Positions 20,801 to 28,863 of a stretch of 64,000 bases of DNA are shown here, one piece after another. The DNA is from VKMB-3413 sp041027365 (GTDB lineage Bacteria > Pseudomonadota > Alphaproteobacteria > Rhizobiales > Rhizobiaceae). The notes beneath the pieces are model-generated. The model did no database searches and was not told the DNA's origin. It saw only the letters and a list, made by a program, of their open reading frames with translations. A program made the translations under genes and the position numbers. Each line of letters starts with the position of its first letter. The first letter of the stretch is position 1. The stretch spans positions 620,001 through 684,000 of the forward strand of contig NZ_JBFTEH010000001.1 in NCBI RefSeq assembly GCF_041027365.1. Reading direction: 5' to 3'.

Positions 20801-21623
20801 CTGCCGGTCCGCCGGCCGCTGTATCATCCTCCGGCGGCGGGGCGCTCCAGTTGGAATGCACGCGGCGGCCCGGCGCGTCCGCAGCCGGCTGAGGGTCGTC
20901 ATCAGTCGGCAGAGTCGCGCCGGTGCTTCCGGCGACGGCTTCGTCCGCCGCTGCATTCTGTGGCGCGCGCGGTGCTTCGGCGTCCGCCACGGCCCGAAGC
21001 GCGATCCGATCGTCGGCGATGCGGGAGAGCGCGAAGCGGCGTCCCTCCGCATCGGTCACGATGTCGAAGGCTGCCTGCGAGGCGGCGAAGGCGCGCACAG
21101 GCTCGGCGTCCGCAGGCGTGACGGCGGGATCGTCGGTCCCGCCGACGATGCGACCGTCGAGATCGAGAAGAGCCTCGGCAGCGCTTTCCCGGGCGAGCCG
21201 GACATCGCGCTCCGCGCCGGTCTCCACTGCGCCGGTCCCGGCGATCCCGTATACCGCCAGCAAGGCGCAGTCGCCGAATTCCGGCAGCGAAATGCGGGTG
21301 ATCTCTCCGCTCAGCGGCCGGCCGAGGCCGGTGCCGAGCGGCCGGATGGTGGTCGCCGCCCGCCCGTTGCGCGCGAAGATTCCGGCTGCGGCCCGGATCT
21401 GCCGCAGGATCGCCGGCGACGCGTCCGCCCCGGCGCCGCTTCCGTCCGGCTGCGACAGGCCGAGCAGCCGCGCGCCGGCGGAGTTCGCCCACAACAGCAA
21501 GGACAGGTCCGGCGAGAACGCGGCCAGCGCCGTTCCGGGGACGTCGGCCGCCCTGACGCTCGGATGGCTCATGATCGCCATCGCGCTCGCTATCGTCGAT
21601 GTCGCCATCGGCCACGCCTTCAC
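17871..21623 (-). CDS. Very large PAS-domain sensor histidine kinase, PleC/DivJ/PdhS-like
   Basis: Cytoplasmic-looking kinase of up to 1250 aa; I see no membrane helices. The N-terminal ~720 residues are mostly acidic, Ala/Pro/Asp-rich and low in complexity, with small PAS-like islands (near 25-110 and 395-490). Two clearer PAS domains follow (about 750-850 and 890-1000), then the DHp domain with SHELRTPLNAIVGFADVM (His near 1028) and LGPIENPRYLEYLEDI, a segment typical of the PleC/DivJ/PdhS group that acts on the cell-cycle response regulator DivK. The ATPase domain has NLVGNAI (N box) and DSGVGL (G1), but the G2 glycine loop reads ESGRFALPL instead of GTGLGLPL. Start is uncertain: GTG 21623, ATG 21608, 21581 or 21572 are all in frame. 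Confidence 0.85.
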   Translation of the reverse strand: MKAWPMATSTIASAMAIMSHPSVRAADVPGTALAAFSPDLSLLLWANSAGARLLGLSQPDGSGAGADASPAILRQIRAAAGIFARNGRAATTIRPLGTGLGRPLSGEITRISLPEFGDCALLAVYGIAGTGAVETGAERDVRLARESAAEALLDLDGRIVGGTDDPAVTPADAEPVRAFAASQAAFDIVTDAEGRRFALSRIADDRIALRAVADAEAPRAPQNAAADEAVAGSTGATLPTDDDPQPAADAPGRRVHSNWSAPPPEDDTAAGGPAASEAETDAPSAEAPPSAFHAAAGDPVAEKTAGAPAGTGGEVTAGGPGSDPVASADEADGNASPQLVGTIVLPDTLPEWEADDDAVRAVTAADFPPAESDASDQPDGTDPEAGPGDGAFIPRFDVQPARFVWRIDSAGRFRSLSPEFALAVGPTSAAVLDRSFAEVAQAYGLDPEGSVQRLLERRDTWSGRTVFWPVENSAMTAPVDLAALPVYARDRSFDGFRGFGIVRLGDAVVDPAARGRRLDRLQAGAGAALGEGAAEAAGFAASPDGAAQPFLRRVPANLPEVQFGRRDPADRPDAPAPEEEGPSDEEARNIIRLEERRRSKEGTLSQAEEDAFRAIGQRLADRPGPRDLGEAIRAASERIAAIEESRGRDAESDVDTAEPGDSDESDSADGAAAQENRPGLPAPAQQPGREPSAEAEMVAGAADAAPVPATNDAAAPSQSQDGSGEGADDAAGAGGAAQQPDGPGELERIYGFLPIPILVQSRDEIAYANREFLDLTGYPTSEAIRAAGGLGALFCDPGATGDSAGMVTLLRANGDRLAVRAHLQRATIAGRSSLVMSFFASPRLCAAALGHVLSETPAAAPAPAAADDAADPTAAELAAVLDMAADGVLLLDDNGGIRAMNGAAHRLFGIAEDDAAGRPFAAFFAHESQKAVRADFDLLRAGGAAEETDGGRADERRGAGREVIGRVAEGGFVPLAVRLERLPDGRGYCAVIRDITPWKRAEEDLTRARQEAEAASLHKSAFLASVSHELRTPLNAIVGFADVMAAESLGPIENPRYLEYLEDIKRSGHQVLDLVNELLDISKIETGRLELAFEAVSLTELIAEVAAVTAPQANRQRVILRTHLPSSVPPVVADRASLRQVAINLVGNAIRSTPAGGQLIVSARYAPEEGVTLRFRDSGVGLREDEIEAVMRPFHEAHQTARRSGESGRFALPLTKAMVEANRASFALSSTPGEGTLIEIVFPPARILAD

Positions 21624-21803
21624 TTTTGCCGCCTTGCCGCCCGCATCCGCTCCAGGCTCTCCAGTCTTGATTCCCGCCGCCGCCTTAAGAATGGATTCAT
21701 AATAGCGCGGGCCGACCGAATAAAGCGCGGTCCGGCCGATCCCGTGGCTCGTCGCCCGGAACGGTTAACGACCAGCGACCGCGACACGTCACGCAGCGGC
21801 AAT

Positions 21804-21818
21804 GTTGCACTGCACAAT
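21804..21818 (+). promoter_or_regulatory. Possible PhaR-type operator upstream of phasin gene
   Basis: TGCACTGCA, a 9-bp palindrome within GTTGCACTGCACAAT, lies about 80 bp before the phasin start. PhaR/AniA regulators of PHB metabolism bind TGC...GCA dyads ahead of phasin genes in alphaproteobacteria. The match is short, so this is a suggestion only. Confidence 0.3.
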
Positions 21819-21898
21819 GGACGATGATAAGGAAAGAGGCAGCCAATGTCCTAAAATCGGGCTCTGGCGCCAGATAATGGGAAAGAGGAGACAGTCTT

Positions 21899-22354
21899 AT
21901 GTCCGATACGAGAGATCCTTTCGCCATGCCGAACGCGCAGTCGATGATGGGCATGGATCCGAACCAGATGACCGAGACCTTCCGCGCCATGACGCAGAAG
22001 TCGATGGAGCAGTCGAAGGAAGCCTATGGCCGCATGAAGTCGGCGGCCGACGAGGCGACGCGCGCGCTCGAGTCGACCATGGAGAACGCCCATCAGGGTT
22101 CGCTGCAGCTCTCCAAGAAGGCGATCGAGGCGATGCGGACCAATGCCGAGCTCGGCTTCCAGCATCTCGACAAGATGATGTCGGCCAAGTCCTTCGCCGA
22201 GGTCATCGAGATGCAGACGGCCTATGTGCGCAAGCAGGTCGAGATGGCGACGGACCAGGCCAAGGAAATGCAGACGCTGACCCAGTCGGTCGCGCAGGAC
22301 ATGCTGAAGCCGGGCCGCGAAGCGTTCCAGAAGGCGACCAACAAGGCCGTCTGA
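21899..22354 (+). CDS. Phasin-family protein (phasin_2)
   Basis: Small (151 aa) helical protein expected to coat polyhydroxyalkanoate granules. Sequence from residue 25 on is one long amphipathic helix rich in Ala, Lys, Glu, Met and Gln (EQSKEAYGRMKSAADEATRA, SKKAIEAMRTNAELGF), as in phasin_2 proteins of Hyphomicrobiales; no signal peptide or catalytic motif. GAGGAG 8 bp before the ATG fixes the start. Transcribed alone, divergent from the PdhS-like kinase; a GC-rich hairpin follows the stop. Together with acetoacetyl-CoA synthetase it suggests the cell makes PHB. Confidence 0.88.
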   Translation: MSDTRDPFAMPNAQSMMGMDPNQMTETFRAMTQKSMEQSKEAYGRMKSAADEATRALESTMENAHQGSLQLSKKAIEAMRTNAELGFQHLDKMMSAKSFAEVIEMQTAYVRKQVEMATDQAKEMQTLTQSVAQDMLKPGREAFQKATNKAV

Positions 22355-22361
22355 TCCGGCA

Positions 22362-22402
22362 CCTCGGGAAGGGGACCCGCCCGAAGCGGGTCGTCGCCGA
22401 GG
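22362..22402 (+). terminator. GC-rich double hairpin after phasin gene
   Basis: Inner 7-bp stem GACCCGC (22374-22380) with GCGGGTC (22386-22392), enclosed by an outer CCTCGG/CCGAGG pairing (22362-22367 with 22397-22402). It begins 8 bases after the phasin stop. No T run follows, so it may stabilise the mRNA rather than terminate. Confidence 0.4.
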
Positions 22403-22520
22403 CATCCTGCCCGGTCCACGCCGCGTGGCACGTCCGGTTTTCCGGCCGTGCCCGATCGGGCTTGCGTCTCTCGGCGAATTCTCCTATCTCGTCAGCCACT
22501 CGCGGGCACCGCCCGCCCGT

Positions 22521-22597
<77 letters not shown>

Positions 22598-22716
22598 TTT
22601 TCTTCCCGCCAAGCATGATCCGAGCCCGCGGACGGGACATCGGCGCTTCCTGACCCAGTTTCGCATCCTGTCGACCGACGGAGCCTCCGAGCGATCGGGG
22701 TCTGCGGCGCGGCGGC

Positions 22717-23625
22717 GTGCGGCGAAGAGGGGATGCGGGAACTGTGGGGCAGCACGATAGCCGGTCATGGCTGCACGAGGGTTGGGACATCCTCGTCGAC
22801 CTGAAGCAGGAGGTGTTCAGCGACCACATGCTGATGGTCGCCTCCGGTCTGGCCTTCCACGGCATCGTCGCCCTGATGCCGGTGCTCGCCTCGATCGCGG
22901 TGGTGTGGACGATGATCGGCGGGCTCGACGTCCTGAAGAGTGCGCTCGACGCGCTGCAGGGCGTCCTGCCAGACGACATGCTGCGCCTCGCACGCAGCTT
23001 CGTGTCGCAGGCGCCGAGTCGGTTCGGTCTCGGCATCGGCCTCGCGATCAATTTCGTCATCGTGCTCTGGACGGCCTGGCGCTCGGCGAGCGGGCTGATC
23101 ACGGCGCTGAACATCATGGCCGACGAGCCGGAGAAGCGCAGCCGGGTGAGGCGCGGCCTTACCTCCTTCGCCATCGCCATCGGCGGAACCGCCTTCCTGC
23201 TCTTCGCGCTCACGGTTCTTGCCGCGCCGGCGCTCCTGCCGAGCGGCAGCATCCTCGTCGGCGATCTCAGATGGCCGATCCTCGCCGCGACCCTGTTCGC
23301 GGCGCTGGCGATTCTCTTCCGCGTCGGCCCGTCGCGCGAACAGCCGCGCTGGGCGCCGCTTCTGACGGGGGCGGGGATCGGCACGGCGCTGTGGCTCGCC
23401 GTCTCCTACGGCCTCACCGTCTATGTCTCCACCGCCGGGTCCTATGGCCAGCTCTACGGGCCGATCAGCTCGGTCGTGCTGACGCTGATCTGGTTCTACG
23501 TCAGCGCCCTGACCGTTTTGACCGGTGCCGAACTCGACGCGATGTTCCAGGAGCGCGTCACCGGCCGTCGCCGCGGCGGCACGCTGCAGAAGCAACTGCG
23601 CGAGCGCGAAAAGGCGCCGCGCTGA
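22717..23625 (+). CDS. YihY/BrkB-family inner-membrane protein
   Basis: Integral membrane protein (up to 302 aa) of the YihY/virulence-factor BrkB family, whose function is unsettled; it is not a ribonuclease despite old annotations. Family features: the early segment FSDHMLMVASGLAFHGIVALMPVLAS (residues about 34-60), a central YihY helix pair, the segment TAWRSASGLITALNIMADEPEKR, and the C-terminal YGQLYGPISSVVLTLIWFYVS followed by a basic tail. About six hydrophobic helices. Start is uncertain: GTG 22717 keeps the longest frame, GTG 22744 is closer to a GAAGAGGGG site. Single gene downstream of tRNA-His. Confidence 0.85.
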   Translation: MRRRGDAGTVGQHDSRSWLHEGWDILVDLKQEVFSDHMLMVASGLAFHGIVALMPVLASIAVVWTMIGGLDVLKSALDALQGVLPDDMLRLARSFVSQAPSRFGLGIGLAINFVIVLWTAWRSASGLITALNIMADEPEKRSRVRRGLTSFAIAIGGTAFLLFALTVLAAPALLPSGSILVGDLRWPILAATLFAALAILFRVGPSREQPRWAPLLTGAGIGTALWLAVSYGLTVYVSTAGSYGQLYGPISSVVLTLIWFYVSALTVLTGAELDAMFQERVTGRRRGGTLQKQLREREKAPR

Positions 23626-23774
23626 TGAAATTGCGTGGCCGCAGAACGGGGCGGTCCGTGGTCGGCAAACCCCTCTCGCACTGAAACCGTCGCATAGTTC
23701 TATCACGGGGCGGAACGCGCGGCTCGCTCAAGCCGTTGCTGGGACAGAACGACGCAATCAACAGGAGGAACGTC

Positions 23775-24311
23775 ATGGCCGATCCCCGAGAGCCGCGCCC
23801 GACGGAGCCGCGGACCACCGAAACCGTTTCCAACGCATCCACCCGCCGCGCCGATGTCGGCGGGACGACCGCCGGCCGCGACCCGATCGCGCCCACCGGC
23901 ACCCCCGCCGCCGGCCGCCGCGGCGTCGGCAGCTGGGTCTGGATCGCGATCGCCGTCATCATCATCCTCGTGCTGCTGTGGTGGTGGTTCGGCGCGGGCT
24001 ACAACACGACCAACAATGTCGCCGCCCCGACCGCGACGCAGGACGTGACGACGACGGCGCCTGCGGCCGATACCACGGCCACGACGCCGGCTCCGGCGAC
24101 GACCGCGCCTGCGGGCAATGACAATGCCGGTTCCGCTCCGGCGACCACCGCGCCGGCAACGACCGCGCCGGCTGGCGGAACCACGGCCGCCCCCGCCACC
24201 GGCGGCGCCGGCGGCACGACCGCTCCCAGCGGTGGCGCGACTGGCACGACCGGTACCACCGGCGCGGCCGGCACCACTGGTACGACGGGTACGGCGGCGC
24301 CGGCGCAGTAA
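23775..24311 (+). CDS. Single-pass membrane protein with Ala/Thr/Gly-rich tail
   Basis: No recognised family. The 178-aa product has a polar N-terminus (PREPRPTEPRTTETVSN), one membrane helix at about residues 53-75 (VWIAIAVIIILVLLWWWFG), and then a long low-complexity tail of Ala, Thr, Pro and Gly in short TTAPA and GTTG repeats. The AGGAGG site 7 bp before ATG 23775 fixes the start. Positive-outside or inside topology cannot be decided; the tail would be periplasmic if the short N-terminus stays in the cytoplasm. A strong terminator follows, so it is a single-gene unit. Confidence 0.72.
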   Translation: MADPREPRPTEPRTTETVSNASTRRADVGGTTAGRDPIAPTGTPAAGRRGVGSWVWIAIAVIIILVLLWWWFGAGYNTTNNVAAPTATQDVTTTAPAADTTATTPAPATTAPAGNDNAGSAPATTAPATTAPAGGTTAAPATGGAGGTTAPSGGATGTTGTTGAAGTTGTTGTAAPAQ

Positions 24312-24338
24312 GCGCTGCGGCGACAGCCTCATCGTCAG

Positions 24339-24366
24339 GGCCGGGCGTCCAGCGCCCGGCCTTTTT
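24339..24366 (+). terminator. Rho-independent terminator
   Basis: Nine-bp stem GGCCGGGCG (24339-24347) with CGCCCGGCC (24353-24361), five-base loop, followed by TTTTT. Ends the transcript of the Ala/Thr/Gly-rich protein gene. Confidence 0.85.
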
Positions 24367-24439
24367 CTGTTTCCGACGGGGCGCGAGCGGTATCCGGCGC
24401 GGCCGCGGCGATCGGCGGATTTTCACTGCGGGGACAGGG

Positions 24440-24871
24440 TCAGCCCGTGCCGTCGAGGATCGCCAGCGCCGCCTCGTAGCGCGCGATCCGCGCTTCCTTT
24501 TCGGGCGTCATGCCGCTCAAGCGGGTGCGCTCGATGTTGTCCGCGAGATCGGCGGACTTCACCGTCCGCGCCAAGGGGTTTTCCCGCGCACGCCGGACGA
24601 GGTCGAAATACTCCTCTCCCGCGCGGTCGGTGAGCGCATCCACAGCGGCGACGACCGCCTCGGAATAGCCTTCCTCGCGCAATCGCTGCAGCGTCCAGGC
24701 CTCGCTGTCCTCGACGACGTCGTGAAGGATCGCGACGATCTTCGCTTCCTCCCCCTCGACGGCGTCGGCGACGCGGAGCGGATGCGTGACGTATGGCGCG
24801 CCGGCCTTGTCGGTCTGCCCGGCATGCGCCGCCTCGGCAATCTGCCGCGCCCGTTTGATAAGCTCGCTCAT
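24440..24871 (-). CDS. HD-domain phosphohydrolase, small (p)ppGpp hydrolase-like
   Basis: Protein of 143 aa consisting only of an HD hydrolase domain of the RelA/SpoT (MESH1/small alarmone hydrolase) type. Metal-binding residues are visible: His in EAAHAGQTDKAG, THPLRVA, HD in ILHDVVEDS and Asp in VKSADLADN. Such enzymes remove the 3'-pyrophosphate of ppGpp or, in some cases, act on NADPH or other nucleotides; substrate here is unproven. No synthetase or regulatory domains. GGGAGGAG 9 bp before the ATG supports the start. Lies 91 bp upstream of nothing co-directional except the DUF3280 gene, which precedes it on the same strand. Confidence 0.85.
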   Translation of the reverse strand: MSELIKRARQIAEAAHAGQTDKAGAPYVTHPLRVADAVEGEEAKIVAILHDVVEDSEAWTLQRLREEGYSEAVVAAVDALTDRAGEEYFDLVRRARENPLARTVKSADLADNIERTRLSGMTPEKEARIARYEAALAILDGTG

Positions 24872-24962
24872 GGTCGTCTCTCCTCCCGCTGAGGCCTCGA
24901 CTTCGGCAACGGGCTGGGCACGGGCTCAAGTTCCGGGACGAGAGGAAGCGGACGGTGCCGGG

Positions 24963-25529
24963 TCAGCGGGCTGGCGCGGCTGCGGCGGGTTTTGCCGCCG
25001 TATCGCCGGGGCCGAAGCCGCGCAGGATGTCCCTCGCCGTGAAGGTGGCGGCGCGCTCATAGGCTTCGTCGGTGTCGCCGCGGAAGGAGATGACGTGGTC
25101 GGAGACGAGATGGTCGTCGGACACGTCGAGCACTTCGACCCGGCCCCAGCCGACCAGCGTGCTCATCTTGTGGATCTTTCCAAAGACGAGATAGTCGACG
25201 CCGGCAGCGCGCGCCCGCTTGAGGAGTTCGGCCGGCGGCGTGTTGCCGGCGCTGCAGTGCTCCGTCTCGACGCAGGGGAGTTCGACCGCGCGGAAGGCCG
25301 AACCGGCGGTCAGCCTGTCGCGCAGGCCCTTGCGGAATTCGGCGAGACGCCGCGTATGGTCGGCGCTCTGATCCCGGACCTCGCCGGAGGTGTCGGAATA
25401 GTCGAAAGCGAGAACGGCGAGCCTCGCCGGCTCCTTGGCCGCAACCGTGGGCGCGGCGAGCATCGCCATCGGTACCGCGAAGGCGAGGGCCCGCCACGCG
25501 TGGCCCGCCTGCCGATCGAAGATGCTCAT
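24963..25529 (-). CDS. DUF3280 secreted protein
   Basis: Exported protein of 188 aa. The start at 25529 is set by GGGAGGTGGGA directly upstream; the product begins MSIFDRQAGH and has a signal-peptide core (LAFAVPMAMLAAPTVAA) cleaved around residue 33. The mature part matches DUF3280: it starts with LAVLAFDYSDTSGE, contains a conserved Cys pair in ELPCVETEHCSAG (probably a disulfide) and the segment GVDYLVFGKIHKMSTLVGWG. The fold resembles proteins that build lipoprotein/secretin-like assemblies, but function is not known. Likely co-transcribed with the downstream HD hydrolase (91 bp gap). Confidence 0.78.
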   Translation of the reverse strand: MSIFDRQAGHAWRALAFAVPMAMLAAPTVAAKEPARLAVLAFDYSDTSGEVRDQSADHTRRLAEFRKGLRDRLTAGSAFRAVELPCVETEHCSAGNTPPAELLKRARAAGVDYLVFGKIHKMSTLVGWGRVEVLDVSDDHLVSDHVISFRGDTDEAYERAATFTARDILRGFGPGDTAAKPAAAAPAR

Positions 25530-25686
25530 TCCCACCTCCCGCGACGTCCGCTCCCGAATTGCCTGCGGCACTCGCCATGTAGCGGTCTCGCCGCCCTTGA
25601 CGAGCGAGGGGAAAGGCTCGGAGCTGCAAGCGCTGGCAACCTTGGTGCGCCCGGTGCCGATCCCGGCTGGCCGGAAGCCGTCAAAC

Positions 25687-25733
25687 GCGCCGTACCGCGC
25701 CGTACCGCGCCGTACCGCGCCGTACCGCGCCGT
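25687..25733. repeat. Tandem 10-bp repeat GCGCCGTACC, 4.7 copies
   Basis: Four exact copies of GCGCCGTACC (25687-25726) and a fifth partial copy, 14 bases after the end of the DUF2252 gene and upstream of the DUF3280 gene. Exact identity of all units suggests recent slippage. The 10-bp period matches one helical turn. Confidence 0.95.
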
Positions 25734-25746
25734 GGGGCGCGGTGGT

Positions 25747-27171
25747 TCAGCGGTAGATCAGCTCAATCTTGTCGAAGGCGCCGAGGGCATGGTCCTCCCG
25801 GAAGAGCGCATGGTCGGTTTCGAGCCGGTCGGCTGCCTCCTCGGCGAAGCGGACGAGGTCGGCGACGAAGAGGCCTTTCGGGCTTGCCGCCGCGATGATC
25901 GAAGGCTCTACGTCGTAGTCGATCTGGCCGAGGTCGTCGGACAGCGCGTGCGCCTGCGCCAGCGCTGCGCCGCAGACCTGCGCATAGTCCTTCCACGTGC
26001 CGAAGCTCAACTCGTCGAGATCGATGTCGTCGCGGAACGGCGCGCGTTCGCGGCTCATGAAGCTCATGCCGTCGATCTCGACGGCTCCGTAGAAGATGTC
26101 GCCATGGGCGAGTTGCACGGCCTGGCCGTGCGCGATCCGATCCGCCTTCGCGCCGGCGTCGAAGTCCGACGGCGGGACGAGGCCTTCGAGCGCCGACTGG
26201 CGCGCCCGCTTGAACTCGATGATGAGGTCGTCCGTGGCGTCCTTCGACGGCCCTTCGATCAGGACATAGTACCGCGGCAGCCCGAGCGAGGCCGTTCCCT
26301 GTCCGTGGCGCATGCAGACGTCCTTGACCCGCAGCTCGCCCGCGCGCCTGGGAGCATCGATGCCGTTGGCCTCGGCCAGATCGTCGATCGCCTTCTGGAA
26401 CTTGTCGATCTCGCTCGACAGCGGCTGCAGTTCGTCGCTCGCGCGGAAGCCGCGCCCGGAGGCGGTGAGATAATCCTCCCACAGCCAATCGCGGCGTTCC
26501 TCCCAGGCTTCCTCGAACAGCCGCTGGATGACCGCCGGCGAATTGTCCATCCGGTAGCTTTCGTTCTTCTCGGTCGCATGCTCGGCGTAGCCCGCCATCG
26601 CCTCGAGATAGCCTGTGACGAACTTCTTCACGATCTTCCGGCGCTTCTTGCGGTTGAGCCCGCCCTCTTCGCGGGCGGCGATCCAGAAGCCGACGGCCCC
26701 GCGCTTGAGGTCCCAGGTGAAGGGGGCGTAGATCGTCTCGTCGAAGTCGTTGACGCCGAAGATCGGCGCGCCGTTCTCGTCCGGCATGACCCCGAAGTTC
26801 TCCGGATGGACGTCGCCCAACGCCATGACCGAGGGCATATGTGCGTCCTGGCCGACCATGTCGCGATAGAAGAGCAGGGCGGTGCCGCGGAAGAACTTGA
26901 AGAAGTCTTCGGCCAGTTCGTCGAACTTCTCGCTGGCGTCCTGGTTGCGCTGTTCGATCCGTTGCGCGTGATCCTCCCGCAGCGTCGAACGAACGTGCTC
27001 GCGGCGCGCCTGGCCCGTCAGAAGGACGGGAGGGACGATCTGCTCTCCGGACGCGATGCGGGCGGCGATCTCGCGGAAGGTCTCGATCTTCCCGCTCGCC
27101 TTCCGGGACACGGTGACGTCGGCCACCTCCTGTTCTGCGGAGTTCGTCTGCTTCTTCTGTGCTTTGGCCAT
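25747..27171 (-). CDS. DUF2252 family protein
   Basis: Protein of 474 aa of the DUF2252 family, which is distantly related to aminoglycoside phosphotransferase/kinase-like folds. The family hallmark is present near residue 125: LGDVHPENFGV followed by FGVNDFDETIYAPFTWDLKR, resembling kinase catalytic-loop and metal-binding segments (DVHxxN, DFD). Later come LVRYYVLIEG-like and QLAHGDIFYGAVE segments. Substrate is unknown. ATG 27171 (MAKAQKKQ) is chosen; the frame continues to a TTG at 27192. The N-terminus is Lys/Gln-rich. Single gene, divergent from galE. Confidence 0.85.
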   Translation of the reverse strand: MAKAQKKQTNSAEQEVADVTVSRKASGKIETFREIAARIASGEQIVPPVLLTGQARREHVRSTLREDHAQRIEQRNQDASEKFDELAEDFFKFFRGTALLFYRDMVGQDAHMPSVMALGDVHPENFGVMPDENGAPIFGVNDFDETIYAPFTWDLKRGAVGFWIAAREEGGLNRKKRRKIVKKFVTGYLEAMAGYAEHATEKNESYRMDNSPAVIQRLFEEAWEERRDWLWEDYLTASGRGFRASDELQPLSSEIDKFQKAIDDLAEANGIDAPRRAGELRVKDVCMRHGQGTASLGLPRYYVLIEGPSKDATDDLIIEFKRARQSALEGLVPPSDFDAGAKADRIAHGQAVQLAHGDIFYGAVEIDGMSFMSRERAPFRDDIDLDELSFGTWKDYAQVCGAALAQAHALSDDLGQIDYDVEPSIIAAASPKGLFVADLVRFAEEAADRLETDHALFREDHALGAFDKIELIYR

Positions 27172-27459
27172 GGCAAGTCGTCCCTTTTGCAACTTGGTAA
27201 CGTCATCCTGGGCGCACCGTTCCTTCGCCGCGAACGGACCGGGACATCGGCGCGCGCGGCGGTCGCCTGGCGCCGAAAGGGCGACACATGAGCCGACACA
27301 GGCGAAATTTTCCGCTGCCTGTCAGTCATGGGAAGCGAAAGATGCTACGGCGCTGCGATGGATTGACTCTTGGCAACGGGGCCGAGCGGAAGATGCGCGT
27401 GTTCGTCCCTGACGCGCGCGGCTTCAGGCCGCGCGGCCGATCTCCGGAGTGGATTGCGT

Positions 27460-28443
27460 ATGGTGAACGTCCTCGTCGTCGGCGGCGCCGGTTACATCGG
27501 AGCCCATACCTGCCTCGACCTTTCGACCAAAGGCTTCACGCCGGTTGTCTATGACAACCTGTCGAACGGGCATTCCGACTTCGTCAAATGGGGGCCGCTG
27601 GAGGTCGGAGACCTCTCGGACAGTGCGCGGCTGCAGGCCGTGATCGATGAATACAGGCCGGCGGCGATCGTCCACTTCGCCGCACTGATCGAAGTGGGAG
27701 AATCGGTCAGGGACCCGCTCGCCTTCTATCGGAACAACGTCGCGGGGACGATCTCGCTGCTCTCGGCCGCTGCCAGCTGCGGCGTGGACAAGTTCGTCTT
27801 CTCCTCGACCTGTGCCACCTACGGCGTTCCCCGGTCGATCCCCATGGGCGAGACGCATGAGCAGGAGCCGCTCACCCCGTATGGGCGGAGCAAGCTGATG
27901 GTTGAGGATATCCTTCGGGATCTCGATACGCTCAAGAACATTCGATCCGTCATCCTCCGCTACTTCAACGCCGCCGGGGCGGACCCAAAAGGCCGGATCG
28001 GCGAGTGGCACGATCCCGAAACGCATGCGATCCCGCTGGCAATCGACGCCGCCCTCGGCCGCAGGGAGGGGTTCAAGGTCTTCGGCACCGACTATGACAC
28101 CCGGGACGGCACCTGCGTGCGCGACTTCGTGCATGTCATGGATCTCGCCGATGCGCACAGTCGAGCCGTCCGCTACCTGATCGACGGCGGCGCCAGCGAA
28201 GCGCTGAATCTGGGAACCGGCGACGGGACCACCGTTCGGGAACTGCTGGCAACGGTCGAGGCCGTGACCGGCCGCAGCTTTTTGATCGAACACACGGCTC
28301 GCCGGGCGGGCGACTCGCCCGCTCTTGTTGCCGACAACGCCAAGGCGAAGGCCGTGCTCGGCTGGTCGCCGCGACACGATCTGCGATCCATCATCGAGAC
28401 CGCCTGGAACTGGCATTCCCGGTCGGATTTGCTGGCGAGCTGA
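27460..28443 (+). CDS. galE: UDP-glucose 4-epimerase
   Basis: NAD-dependent short-chain dehydrogenase-fold enzyme (327 aa) that interconverts UDP-glucose and UDP-galactose, and in some members the N-acetyl sugars. NAD loop GGAGYIGAH at residues 8-16; catalytic Ser/Thr in FSSTCATYGVP and the Tyr-x3-Lys pair in YGRSK; DGTCVRDFVHV and LNLGTGDGTTV are strong GalE signatures. The start at 27460 matches family N-termini (VNVLVVGGAGYIG). It sits 420 bp upstream of the GT39/GT2/deacetylase/GtrA cassette on the same strand and may supply a galacto-configured sugar nucleotide to it; that link is inference. Confidence 0.94.
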   Translation: MVNVLVVGGAGYIGAHTCLDLSTKGFTPVVYDNLSNGHSDFVKWGPLEVGDLSDSARLQAVIDEYRPAAIVHFAALIEVGESVRDPLAFYRNNVAGTISLLSAAASCGVDKFVFSSTCATYGVPRSIPMGETHEQEPLTPYGRSKLMVEDILRDLDTLKNIRSVILRYFNAAGADPKGRIGEWHDPETHAIPLAIDAALGRREGFKVFGTDYDTRDGTCVRDFVHVMDLADAHSRAVRYLIDGGASEALNLGTGDGTTVRELLATVEAVTGRSFLIEHTARRAGDSPALVADNAKAKAVLGWSPRHDLRSIIETAWNWHSRSDLLAS

Positions 28444-28863
28444 AAGAGCGTTCTTTCGGGTCATATTGAGGACGATCTCCGCGCGGGCCTCGCTGCCCCG
28501 TTCGGTGACGCTGCCGGCCCGAGACGCACCGCACCGGTCCCGGTCGGAACGATCTCTTGCACGTCGGCCTGCGAGGCTGCGTCCGGATCGCCACTCAGCG
28601 TCAGGAAACCCCCCGATTGTCAGTCGGGACTGTCGGTCCGTCGGATTGGGGGCTATAGACCAGCCCGGCCAAGCCGTCAGGGGATTGCCAGGGCGACCGC
28701 TCCCGGCCGGGCCATGCTATAACCGAAGGAATTCGCCCATGCCTGCCGCAAGGAATGACAGCATTCCGGACCCTCGGCTCGGTCGGCTTTCGGGGGGCGC
28801 CGAGCCCGGGCCGCTATCGACCCCGCTTGCCTGAAGACAACGCCGACAGAGAAGACGACAAGC
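28444..28863. other. Gap between galE and the glycosyltransferase cassette
   Basis: About 420 bases without a convincing gene. Directly at the galE stop there is a small inverted repeat, GAAAGA-GCGT-TCTTTC, that could end the galE transcript. The second half should hold the promoter of the following four-gene operon; I see no clear dyad. Confidence 0.5.
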
